Positions 24,101 to 34,800 of a stretch of 64,000 nt of DNA are shown here, piece after piece. Every line of letters begins with the position of its first letter. The stretch's first letter is position 1. This stretch comes from Limnomonas spitsbergensis (taxonomy: Eukaryota; Chlorophyta; Chlorophyceae; Chlamydomonadales), in contig JAYJMM010000099.1 in the NCBI GenBank assembly GCA_037349105.1, positions 496,001 through 560,000 on the forward strand, given 5' to 3'. A program made the translations under genes and the position numbers. The notes below the pieces were generated by a model, which saw nothing but the letters and a program-made list of their open reading frames with translations, was not told where the DNA came from and ran no database searches.

Positions 24101-27100
24101 GGTTGAAGGGGCTGGTAAGGTTGAGGGTTTATAGAGTGAAGGTTGGTGACATGGCTGTTCTGATGTCAAAGGGTTCACAGGGTTTGATACGGTTGAACAA
24201 GGTGCAGTAGGTTTGATACGGTTGAACAAGGTGCAGTAGGTTTGAAAGGATTCGAGGTGGATTGGGTTCAGGAGCATTGATGCGGATTCAGGTAGATGAC
24301 ATAGAATAGGGTGAAGGAGATTCAAGATGGATAGGCTGACCATCTGGGTGACAACAGCCCACCACAGCCCCTGCTATGAAGGGGTGGTGTGTATCCTCCC
24401 GTAGCCTGTACTGCACGGCTGCATGAGCCCCCATGGTGTCTCCTCTGGCTCCTCTTGTCATCGTGGGGGCTGCTGGCTGGCAGCGCCCCCTCTGCGACTT
24501 GCCTCCCTTGTTGCCCCCCCCCCTGCAACCCTTTCTGGAAATGTGACTAGTTGAATACTAAACCCTAAACCCTAAACCCTAAACCCTGCAACCCTTTCTG
24601 GAAATGTGAGGATGCTTCAAGCTTTGTTTGCTGGTTCCTCCCCAACCCCTGGCAGGCCCGCTATGACTCCGTGCTGTTGGAGGCACTGACGTTTGCCTCA
24701 GGAGCCGTGCTGGTGATCCGCATCGTCCTCGGCTACCAACGCATGGCAGACAGGTGAGGAACCCTAAGCCTGTGACGCTTGCTTCATGCAGCTCTGTGTC
24801 GTTTGATTGAAATAGCCACTAACAGACCGCCCATGACAGGTGCGGCAATGTTAGGCGGTGATGCATTTCCATGCTTGCACCCTGTCCTGTGGACTGAAAT
24901 AGTCACCCCCGGACCATGTTTGACCGATTTGGCAGTGTTTAGGCTGTGATGTTCCCTCCTTGCAGCTCCGTGCCGTTTTGACTGGTCGCAGAACAGAACC
25001 TGTCATCCGCCCCGACTGATCGCCGCCAAGTGCCCAGACCTCGTTTCCCCTCGGTGGGCATGTCAGTCTGCCTTCACGCCCCGCTTGCCCCCTCCGCTTG
25101 CCCCCCCCGCTTGCCCCCGCTTGCCCCCTGAGCCCTGTCCATGGACGACCAACCCAACCTGCCCCCCGTCCTGAGGTACTGCAGTTATGATGAGGGTCTG
25201 GGCCTGAGCCCTGGCCCTCAGAAACTGCAATTACATTTAGTCTTACCCTAAACCCTGAACTCGCATGTATCGCAATCAAGTCTGAACCTTAACTCTAAAC
25301 CTCAGGTAAAGCAGTTATCTTCATGGTCTTGCCATGGACCCCAGACTGTCAGACAGAGCAGTTGCGTTGAGGGTCTGACCCTGGACCCTGGATCCTGGAC
25401 GTGCAAGAACTGCGATTAATTTAAATCGGTCTGACCCTGAACCCTCCCCCCTCAGGTATCGCAATTACGTCAACGAGGTCCTTCAGGAGCGCACTGTGGC
25501 CAGCCAGGAGGGTGCTCTGGAGTACCTGGCCACCAGTGCGGCGCTGCAGCAGTTTAAACAGGTACGGGAGGGGAAGGGGGGGAGGGGCAGAACATCAGTT
25601 ATGTTTTCTCAGGGCTCTGCTACGGTGTAGCTGGAGTTAGTGGAGAGCGGGTGGCGGCTGCGTTCTACGCCGTGGGGAATGGAGAGGGGGGCGGAGGGAC
25701 TCTGCACTGCCTTTGAGAGATAAAGCCAAGCGTCAACCCGATCGGCGACCCCCCATGCATCCCTCACGCAACGGTGCATGGTCCTGTCCTAATGTGGGAA
25801 GGTCCGTTGGTGAGACTCCAGCCTCGTGACACAGGATGTGTTTCCGAGGGTCTTAGCGGCAAACATCTCCGATGGCCTGGTGAGTCCCCGGTCCATGCTT
25901 ACCGCAAGACTCCTCACCATGCACAGGCAGCGCTGGCCTACCTGCTGCTGCTCAACAGGCAGAGATCATCCTCAGCCACTTCTTCAGCCACCTCGTCAGC
26001 CGCCTCCTCAGCCGCCTCAGCCACTTCTTCAGTCACTTCCTCAGCCACCTTCGATGCCACTTCTGAAGCATCTTCCGCGGCATCCTCCTCAGCGGCCTCT
26101 GGAGCCACCTCCTCAGCCGCGACTCTGGAAGCGGACCCCCTGGATCATGCCAGCAGAGTAGGCCCCTTGTTTCTGCCGCATAGCCTGTCGTCCAGCATCT
26201 CTGCCCTGGGTGTCGAGGCTGGGCAGGTGCTCTGGGCTCATGCTAGGATTCAGGTGCGTTGCATCTCTTCACTTTGAGCCTCGCGTGCCGCAGCCCCTCA
26301 TCACATCAGTGGAGGGGGGGACCCGATTTGGGGAGGGGGGGGGGCTTTTGTTTGTTCCGGCACATGGATTTTGTAGCCTGAAGTGTGCATTTAAGTGTGA
26401 ACGCAGCAAAGCTGCGGATTAGCTGTCATTCGGGGATAAAGGGCTGCCGGCATGCGTGCCTCACAGTGCGGCAGCATGGCACAGGCATCATGCAATGCTG
26501 TGACTCTTTGAAAAGGGATGCGTCGCTGTGGGTAATTTAGCTGTCATGCGGGGAGGAAGGGCTGACGGCACGCGAGGCTCCTCACTGTGCGCCTCACATG
26601 CCGGCAGCCCTTCCTCCCCGCATCCCTGCACGGCACAGGGGCCATGCATTGTTGCGACTCTTTCAGAAGGGATGCGTGGCTCAATGGGGCGAGGTGTGAG
26701 ATGCGTGGCTCAAGGGAGGGAATGAGCTGAACGGTCAAGTGCTGCTGACCTGCCCCTCATCGCCCCAGTCGGGGCTCTGGATTGAAATGCTCTGCCAGGC
26801 TGTCTTGCCGCCCTGCCCCACGCAGATCCAGTGGGGGCACTTGACTAAAACGTCATGTGCTGCTGCCCTGTCCTGCCACTCGTAGTCCCAGCTAGGGCAC
26901 TAGATTGAAATGCTCTGTCCGTCTGTCTTGCTGCCTTGCTCTGGCCCTATAAGACTCGAGTGGGGGCACTTGACTAAACGGCGGTGTGCTGCTGCCCTGT
27001 CCTGCCACTCATAGTCCCAGTCAGGCCACTTGATTGAAATGCTCTGTCTTGCTGCCCCGCTCTGACCCTCGTAGATCCAGTTGGGGCACTTGACTAAAAC

Positions 27101-27718
27101 GTCATGTGCTGCTGCCCTGTCCTGCCACTCGTCGGCCCAGTCGGGGCACTGGATTGAAATGCTCTGTCCTGCTGCCCTGCTCTGACCCTCATAGATCCAG
27201 TTGGGGCACTTGACTAAATTGTCATGTGCTGCTTTGCCCTGACTTGACCATTTTAGACCCAGTTTGATGCGGATGAGGCCGTCTGTGAGCTCCTTCGGCT
27301 AGGCCTGGCCTCCGTATTGCACCCAAGCAAGGCCTCTGCTTCCTCGGGCAACTCGGGCAACCCAGAGCCCTCGCAGCCACAGCAGCTCATGCGCTCATGG
27401 GAGCGAGCGGCTCCAGCAGCTGGGCAGGGCGGGTCTGCTGCAGCCTCGCATGAGATAGGCGGCAGGAGGCAGGAGGGCGTGGGGGACGTTGCAATGCTGG
27501 CTAGGGCAGAGCAGGGCTTGGTAGATTGTACCGGTGGAGGAAATGGGTGGGTCCTCGGCCAGGAGCCTCAGAGCTGTAGCGGGGCGGGGCAGGCGGAGTT
27601 GACGGAGGAGCTGCTGCTCCAGGTGTGTCCGGTAACCGAGGGGGCACTGGCGGTCCAGGCCCATTGGGATGCATTGTTGTGGCAGCGAGTGGACTCTATC
27701 CTCCGCGAGTTTGAATGA
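15180..27718 (+). CDS. TMEM143-like protein, DUF3754 family, 11 exons
   Basis: Exons: 15180-15354, 15798-15904, 16223-16290, 16668-17938, 22082-22234, 22503-22738, 23950-24060, 24656-24753, 25456-25561, 25927-26253, 27257-27718. Phases agree and give 1037 residues. Residues 1-45 are rich in Ser, Arg, His and Pro with no acidic residue until about 43, so they may be an organelle targeting peptide. Family blocks appear in order: FNPTSIDVSRIQFWQLL (about 77-93), PLSVRDCEVAKSLNADYL, MLIFKRGHSQETTRG (about 434), VYRDIP followed by LPNWKVLLPEKL (665-682), two hydrophobic segments (about 690-735), ASQEGALEYL, FKQAALAYLLLL, and FDADEAVCELLRLGL near the C-terminus. TMEM143/DUF3754 proteins are organellar membrane proteins of unknown reaction. 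Low-complexity insertions lengthen exons 4 and 10. The exon 10 donor could also be at 26226, which keeps the frame. Confidence 0.88.
16525..16635 (+). repeat. Dispersed family A copy in TMEM143-like intron 3
   Basis: This is a good copy: GGGGACCAAACCTGG, then GGCCCGAGCAGCTAGGC, then TTGCTACACCAG, then GGCCGTGGTGTAGCTGAAG. It ends about 30 bp before the exon 4 acceptor. Confidence 0.75.
18015..18135 (+). repeat. Dispersed family A copy in TMEM143-like intron 4
   Basis: GGGGACCAAACCTGG is followed by GGCCCGAACAGCAGG, TTGCTGCATCAGG, and then three GTAGCTGAAG-like units (TGTAGCTGAAG, TGAAGCTGAAG, TGTATCTGAAG). It starts about 90 bp after the exon 4 donor. Confidence 0.75.
19009..21362. repeat. 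73-bp satellite inside TMEM143-like intron 4, 32 copies with a 10-unit higher-order repeat
   Basis: The unit runs GAGGGCGCAGTGAGGTTTCC, CTTGGCACCTAGGAAG, a run of five or six G, CAACCCATTGCTCGCAATC, TGGGTGTATT. Units differ at a C/T site, a G/T site and G-run length. Counting from the left, units 5-14 and 15-24 show the same series of variants (T,C,T,T,T-short,T-long,C,T,C,C), offset by 729 bp. A 729-bp block has therefore been duplicated recently. The open frames on the minus strand arise from repetition. Confidence 0.97.
21925..22050 (+). repeat. Dispersed family A copy just upstream of TMEM143-like exon 5
   Basis: GGGACCAAACCTGGACC is followed by GTAGGGCTTGCTGCTGTAGG, and then AACGTAGCTAAATGGTAGCGG. 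This copy is more diverged than the ones at 16525 and 18015. Confidence 0.6.
22219..22400 (+). repeat. Echo of TMEM143-like exon 5 donor edge
   Basis: The real edge at 22219-22248 reads CTCCCTGATGCCATGG then GTGAGTCAG. At about 22373-22400 the same edge returns as CTCCCTGATGCCATGG then GCGAGTCAG, with the donor GT changed to GC. Confidence 0.85.
22739..22890 (+). repeat. Four echoes of TMEM143-like exon 6 donor edge
   Basis: The exon ends AGATCCGGGTGTACCGCG, ATATCCCG, then the donor GTGAGGTAC. Right after it come four copies of about 33-40 bp. They contain GGAGCGTACCGCGACG, CCGAGTGTACTGCAGC, CGGAGTGTACCGCGAC and CCGAGTGCACTGCAAT. Each is followed by a G/ATGAGG-like string. Confidence 0.88.
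23183..23275 (-). repeat. Dispersed family A copy, reverse orientation, TMEM143-like intron 6
   Basis: Read on the minus strand it shows AGGACCAAAGCATG, CGGCGTCGAAAGCAACAG and GTGCTGCACCAGCCC. It is a diverged copy. Confidence 0.5.
23724..23897 (+). pseudogene. Two decayed copies of TMEM143-like exon 7
   Basis: The real exon 7 start (23950) reads TTGGAAGGTCCTGCTGCC, then GAGAAGCTGCTTCA. Copies at 23724-23775 (GGAAAGGTCCTGCTGCCTGA, CAAACTGCTTCAG) and 23841-23897 (TTTGCAGCTCCCCAATC, GACTGCCTGACAAGCTGCTT) precede it. The second keeps the acceptor CAG. Both have lost the open frame or the downstream part. Confidence 0.85.
24521..24610. repeat. Interstitial telomere-type repeat flanked by 27-bp direct repeats
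   Basis: Four CCCTAAA-type units lie at 24558-24588. On each side is CCCTGCAACCCTTTCTGG followed by AAATGTGA (24521-24547 and 24584-24610). The plant-type motif supports a green-lineage genome. Confidence 0.9.
25170..25455 (+). repeat. Decayed echoes of TMEM143-like exon 9 acceptor edge
   Basis: The real edge at 25448-25475 reads CCCCTCAGGTATCGCAATTA. Upstream are CTGAGGTACTGCAGTTATGA (near 25172), GCATGTATCGCAATCAAG (near 25262) and CTCAGGTAAAGCAGTTATC (near 25302), with related pieces between. They are separated by CCCTGAACC-like strings. Confidence 0.7.
26755..27250 (+). repeat. 60-bp tandem repeat built on the acceptor edge of TMEM143-like exon 11
   Basis: About eight units alternate two forms, CCAGT.GGGGCACTTGACTAAA and CCAGTCGGGGC.CTGGATTGAAATGC, each after a TAG or CAG. 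The array runs up to the real acceptor TTTTAG at 27256, whose exon starts ACCCAGTTTGATGCGG. The shared part is (C/T)AGA.CCAGTT. Confidence 0.7.
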
Positions 27719-28890
27719 GGGTAGTTTGAATGAGGCAGTGTGATGCAGCGTGAGCATCCTTGGTGTTGCGTTTAAAGAAATTGTTGTTGCCAGGTATTTT
27801 TAACCTTGTCCCTCTGAATGAACAGAGTACCAGTTCCATTCTAGTACCTCCAAATAACAATGTCTGGTAGAGGTTTTACAACTCCACCATCATCACCGGG
27901 ACGAATTCCAGCAATCTAAGAGGATGACACCAAGGATGATACCAGCACTCTAAGGGGATGAACCCAAGTTTTAAATTAAGTGCTGCAAAGTTATTTAACC
28001 CCGCCCATCACAATCACCAGTACCATGACCAGCAGTACGGAATTATGACGGGTTCCTGCTGTTTCCCCGCTTTGGTCACACAATTACACAGAAGCATTTT
28101 GCCAAGATGCTCCAGATCTCAGCCCTCGTTATTTGCTGAACCGTGTATTTCAATATTCACTCCTGGGTCACCACAGGACAAGGTCAGCAAGGAATTCCAA
28201 CTGCACACGTGCTAAGTCCATCATCCGGCTGCCATTTCCAATCATCCAGACAGGAGAGCCACACGGCAGCCTTTGATCAGCCCTTTGAAACTTGTTCAGG
28301 TCTTGGTTGTTGCTGCTCCCACACAGCCCTTTTAGACTCGTGCAGCTCTTGCACTCAGCGGAAGAGGTCTTAGTGAGGCACGATCTGAACACTGCGTTCG
28401 AACACTGCCGGATTAGGTCACATTTATATGCTTAACGTCGCTGAAGGTCATGGTGAAACGATTTACATAATATATGGTAGTTAAGTGGTTAAGGGCATAT
28501 GGTATATGTAGTGAGATGTATGTCCCAAAGGTGTAATGGCATTGATAATATTCAGACGCTGCAGTACCATATAATTCAGATACTAACAGCCTTGGACTCC
28601 CGACAATGCCTTGCTTCACAAGGGACATGTCCTTTAAGTTGCACATCACAAAATGAACCATTGTTTACTTGTACAGTTCGTGAACAATCTATGTACAGCC
28701 CGGGTGCAGCTCGAGGCTGGTAACTCCTGGGCTGCAAGTACACCTGTCATACATATACAGCTGTACATCCAATCAAGACGTTTTGCCAAGGGTCCATGCC
28801 TCTCTGGTCCATGGCGTACCCTCCATGAGATCAGAGAAAGTGCAAGGCACTCCACACCCCACACAGGAGTCCACCTGCCAGGCAGCTCCC
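27719..28890. other. Spacer between convergent genes
   Basis: This 1.17-kb stretch lies between the 3' ends of the TMEM143-like gene and the 935-residue gene. No supported gene or repeat is seen. Confidence 0.45.
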
Positions 28891-31800
28891 TCAAGCCGCG
28901 CTGATGTGGCCAGGTGTGGCACACACCACAAGGAGCACCGGCAGGCCGCAGCCCGGCACCTGTAGCTCCCTCCAGGGGCGGTGCACGGTCAGCGTGGCGC
29001 CATCCCCCAGCGTCCCCAAGCCCTGCGCGGCAGGCCCCTTGGAGTGGATCAGTGCGTAGCCCGAGCGCCACTCCAGAGGTTCGCCGCCTGACCCACCTAC
29101 AATCACACCCGCATCTGCCCCGCGGCCTGCCCCTGGCTGCAATACAGACGACGGCACCTGAACCTCCTGCCCGCAGCGGGGATCAGGAGCGGCCACGGCG
29201 GCTACCGAGCCGCCCCCACCACACTCAGCAGGCCCTGACGGGCCCAGCGCAGCCCGCCCTGCCTCCGAGGGGACGCTGCTGAGTGGAAGCTGGCGGAAGC
29301 TGACTAGGCACTGAGACAAATGGGCCTGCCACGTGCAGAGCCCGCGCACGATCATCTCCAGACACTTGGGCTCTGGTCGGGAGGCATCTGCAGCCCCGCC
29401 CTCGGCAGTGCCCACCCCCTTGCTCCCCACAGCCCCATCTGCCGCAATCTGCGCAGCCGCTCCCGCTACCCCACTCCTGCTCATCGCATCCGCCTCGTCG
29501 CTTGCCCTTGCAGACACATCCGCGTTGCCGAGTAGGAGTCGCCTGGTGAGTTGTGAGTGCCATGGGGGAAATTAGTTTCTAAGGCTGACCGCAGATCAGT
29601 AATAGAGCATGCTTGTTTGATCGTCTACACTTCCACACTTCCACACTTGTTTTGCAGGGCTTGCATGCAATTGCAGCGCTGGCGGGCGGGGATGGAGTAG
29701 GCAGTACACATAAGGAGGGCAGTACGTAGCAGTACACAATTGTACCTGAGCGTGCCTGCAGCTGCCATGGCCCCCAGCCTGTCCTGCTGCAGCCTCTGCT
29801 GCTCCTGTAGCCTCTGCATGCGGACCAGCAGGCCCCCTTGCCCCGCTGCCGCTCCCACGTGCTGCTGCTGCTGGGTAGGTAGCTGGCCCAGGGTGGGCAT
29901 GCCGCCCGCAGCAGCAGCCTCCCGCCACGGCGTGCCTAGTCTCGTGAAAGCCGGGTCCAACGGCGGGGTTTGAGGCAGAGTGGACAGGAGGCTGCGCTGC
30001 CTGGCTGCCTGGTCAGACAGCATCTCCAGAGGGCCTTGATAAGGACCAGGGTCAGGCCTCTGAGGGGAGGAGGGATGCAGGAGGAGGAACGAGGTGTGTG
30101 GGAGGGGTGGGCAGGGTAGGGGGACAGGGCAGGAGTACGGGGTAGGGGACGTCAGGACAAAGCGAGTGAGGTGGGGTTGGGGGGCTACCTAGTCCCTACT
30201 AAGCCATGGAGAGCTGTCTCACTTTATCAATGATTCCTATGCCGGTACCGTTGCTGTGTCAGTTACACTTCAGCTACATCACAGCTTTAAGCTCCGGCGG
30301 CTGGATGCAGGTAGCCCTGCTGCTTGGGCCATCAGCCGAAGGCTGCTCAAGCTTTGATCCCCATCTGTCCAAAATTAGCGGCCCGGCGGCATCCCAAAGG
30401 TGGCACCATGGGCACTGAAAGAACCCTGTAGTGGTGCCCAGGTCTAAAACAAGTGTCGAGCAATGCAGATGTTTGGTACATTGGAAAGGTTCAACATATC
30501 GTGTACCGTAGATTTGGATTTGCTTCGCCTTCCCTCATAATTAACGTTCTTTGGGGTTGAGGGATCCATGAATTTACTAATTGTCAAATGTCAACGCCAG
30601 TTTTCAGTCGGCAATTCAGAGTTTTTGTCGACAGTTTGCCCTGAGGGCAGCATTACAATCAATCATTTTTGATGCCAAAGGGTAGGCAAATCAAATCTAC
30701 GGGACTGTAAAATGCCTTTGGCTATTGTTCCCTGGCCTGCCGTACATTTCTTTTTCCAGTTTTGGGTTCAGGGTCTCCGCAAGAGCCCCCCTTCCAGCAT
30801 AATGCGTTTGCAGCCAAATTATAAACTCTGAACCCTTGTAACGCGTAAACTTGAAGTCTAAACCCCGTTACCCCGAAACACGTACCCTGAACCCTAAGCC
30901 AGTTCTCTGGCCTGCCGGGCCACCTTCCCCTCTGACCTGCTTCTTAACGCTGCTCCCCAGCAGGAATGAGATCACCGATGAGGGTGTCTCTAGCCCGGCC
31001 TCCACCGCCCGTTGCCGTGCAAGGTCCAGCGACGGCTGCTGGGAGTCCAACATATCCCGGCCCCCCATAGGCTCCGATACCACCCGCTCCCCGCTCCGGA
31101 ACCTCCGCTTCCCAGTGGAAAGCCCGCCTGGCGCGCTGCGCCCCAGCGCACCGAGTGTCGGCGCCGGGGTCTGGGAGGGAGCGAGCCCCAGGAGCTGCTG
31201 CAGCTGGTTGCGCGCCGGTGTCGGTGCCGGGCTGGGCGGAAGAGTTTGAGGAAGGCCCAGCAGCTGATGCAGCTGCATGCGGGCGGGTGTCCCTGTGGCG
31301 GCTGTGGCTCCAGCCGCCGCGGCTGCACCGGCGCCCACTGGCCCGTCGAAGGGTCCAAAGCGCGCTGCCGGCCGCGGCCTCTGCTCGGGCAGGGTGCGGG
31401 GTGTGCTTGCATCACTCTTACGTCTCCTGTGTGCAGGGAACAAAATGTCAATTTCAGGGTGTGTTTCAGCTACAATTCAGCTACATCACTCTAACACCTC
31501 CTGGGGGATGGCAAGACCGATTTTTGCAGCGTGTGTTTCGGCTACAATTCAGCCACATCATTCTTACGTCTCCTGGGTGCAGGCAACAAAAAGTTCATTT
31601 CTGAACGTGTTTTACCTACTATTCATCTAAATCAGCCTTACGCCTCCTGGAGGAAAGCAACAAAGCATTCATCTCATGGTGTGCTGCAGTTCAGCTACAT
31701 CACGCTTAAGCCTCCAGGAGGGAAGCAACACATATTTTATTCCACGGTGTGCTTCAGCAACACCTCAGCTACGTCACTCTTACGACGCCTTCTGAAAGAA

Positions 31801-34800
31801 AGCAGCGCAGTGACTATTTCAGGGTGTGCTTCAGGTACAACAATAGTCACTGTGCTGCTAGTTACAATGTCGCTACGTCACTCTTATGTCTCCTGGAGGC
31901 AAGCAGCTCACTCAATCTTGCACGGTGCATCAGCTACAATTCAGCTACGTCCCGCCCAAGGGGGGACTGATTCGGCCCCGATCGGTCTTTTCGTGACTGA
32001 GGGTCAGGGCCTCCCGGAGCTACCCTCGACCCTCGTAGCCGTATGAAAACAATTAATGCCGGGCATTTATACGCATATCAGCCATCCTTACTTGGCCGCT
32101 TGAGGCGTCGAAAGCAGGCTACGCGGAGGTGCCTTGGGGCCTGGCCGGTGGGAGGCCGGCCCAATCCCCCGCTCGCCCGCCGTCCGTCCGAAGGCAACCG
32201 CTCCCTGCTCCCCCGCCCCCCGCGGGTGAGGCGCTTGCGGAGCGGCCAAGAGCCAGCTGAGCGCCTGCCGAGGATCGCTCCCCCCCGGTGGAGCAGCGGG
32301 GTATGCATCCGCACCCTGGCCAGGACGGACCCCCTCATCCGGAGCCCAACCTCTGCTATCTCCTGGGACCGCACCCCCTCCTGAACTGGCCTCGGATGCC
32401 AACTCTACCATAGCTGCTGCTGCTGCTGCTCCTGCTCCTGCTGGTTCGGGCGCCAAGGAGACCATTCTGCACCTTTCATCCAGACGTACTGCTTCCCTAA
32501 CCGCTGGTGCAGCACCCGCAGGTCGGATGGGGCCCTGGAACACTGCTGCTATGGCCTGGCCCCTTACACCAGAATCACATCCTGCAGCCGCGCCCCTGAC
32601 CGTTGCAACAGTACTTGTTGGTTTGACAGCGCCCCGGGATGCTGCCGAGAGGGGCAGGCCTCCTCTTGCAACAGGGTCGTACCCTTCTGCTGCTGTTTCT
32701 GATCCCTGCTGCCCTGGGCGTGCAGCTCCTGTTGCTGCTGATGCCTGGGCCTGGCCTCTTGCAACAGGGTCGCACCCTGCGGCTGATGCTCCAGCTCCTG
32801 CTCCATACCTCCCTGGGTGAGTTGCTGCTGCTGCATCAATACCTGTCCTTCTCCCCATATTGGCCTCTGTCACAAAGCCTGATGGGGGAAATCGGGGTCG
32901 AGGATCCAATGAGGGTTAAGGTGCGGGTGAGAGTAATCAGGGTTTAGGGTGTAGCGGGGCTTCAGGGTCCAAAGCACGGTGATCATAATTGGGGTCCTGG
33001 GTTCAATGGGGCTTTGAGGTCCAAATCTTGGTGAGGGGATCAAGGTCCGGGGTCCGGTCCTTTGAGAGATAACGTTTAGGGCCGTGTAAGCCATGAGGGT
33101 AAAGTGTGACACGTGACCCCAAATACAAGCCTCACCCTCCTGGCCATCCCCTGGCTCGCACTTAAGAGCAACTGATAGCATTTGTTTGAGAGGTAACGCC
33201 AGTTTGAAATACTGGGAAGCAGGCAAGCAGGTTGTGGTACATCTAGCTGTGCTATCCTGGAAGAGCCAATGAGCAATGTGCAGGGGCATATGCTGATGGG
33301 CAGTACTGATGGGCAGTACAGATGAGCAGTTACAATGAGTAGATAGAGATTGCACACTAGTGTGGCTTGCTCACCCCATTCCGGGTTGAGGGGCAGGACC
33401 CCGATGCGCTGCATCAGCTGGGCGTGCTGCGTTGCCAGAGGTACGGGCTGCTGGGACGGGCTCTGGCCTGCAGAAGATGGGAAAGTGAGCGGATGGGGAA
33501 ATTGTGTTAATGGGAAGATGGACTCAGTCAGTATGCTGAAAGCTCCCTTTCCCGCCCAGTCACTCTCTTGAAGGACCTTGCATTTGTTTTAAAAATCAAA
33601 ATTCCTCTGGATTCAAATTCCGAGACAAAATGCAATTATATCTGGTTCAGATTATAATCAGATGCACATCACAGTTATTTAACGCACTTCAGCTACACTT
33701 TTATCAAACACTAACGCAAAAGCCTTACTTTCAGGACCAGGAGAGGACGGTCGGTCTCTTTGCGTACCCTGCACGAGTGAGAAGAAAGTGGCAGTCTTAA
33801 CTTGGTGCATAAATTCTGAATTTTGAATTGGATCAGGGAGGCAAGAATGTTTGGTTGAAAGAGGGTGTTACCCCTGGAAGAGCGCCATTACCTGAGGTCT
33901 GGTGGTGGCCTGCCGCCCAAACGCCGACAGGCTGGCACCTGAGGGAAGGGGAGGCACATGATCACTTTTTTTTGAAGCACGGATTATAAAGTAGAAATAA
34001 TAAGATGGTATGCCACCCAAGCTGGATCAATAGGCATGGTCAAGTGCTGCCCACCTCTGCGCCCCCACACACACATGCAAGACCTGGACCTCAAACCTGT
34101 CAAATAATGCACTTGAATTGTCACCATCAGGGCTTATCTGGTTTTCTTTGGTCACTTGGGTACGATGGCCAGGGATGGCAACCAATGACAGTCCAATCAG
34201 GTGTAAGGGGATATGTCCATTTTTGAATAAATTATGAAAGAGAAAAATCTGATGCCAGAGATGTCTCTCTGGCCCTTTCTAAACCGTCGTTGGCCTTGTG
34301 CACAGAACTTGGCCACGTGTGCTTGCCAGGTCATGGCTGGCCAGCTTTGTGTACCTCCTAATCTCCTATACATCTGAATGCTAAAATTTTTAGTGTTTTA
34401 AATTCAAACTGGATCACAGCCTATGGTAGCTTCAGTTCAAAATTAAGGGTCACCGTGTCTGTACCTCGCGGCATGCTTGTCTTCGTAGCCCAGACAGGTT
34501 GGATTTACAAATACTGATTTTGAAATTCAAAACCGGGGGGTCCCCATGCCTGTAATAACTTGCAGTCCTTTCCCTACTTGCAGGCCTGTGTTCATAACCC
34601 AGACAGGCTCCATTTAAACAATGCAGATTTGGAAATTCAAGTGAAGGTTCCCCATATCTGTACCTTCTTGCAGGGCGGTGGTGGTAGCCCAGGCAGGTTG
34701 ACCCTGCGGAGAATGTCATCAGCACAAAATATTACGTTGGGATGATTGAGCCACACTTAAGCCATATCACAGCCTACGCGTGGTCATAGCCCAGGCAGGT

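Noticed and set aside
32564..32839. Gln-rich frame (LMQQQQLTQGG type) across the large exon of the 935-aa gene
   Set aside because: It does not fit the phases of the neighbouring exons on either side. The Ala-rich frame fits both.
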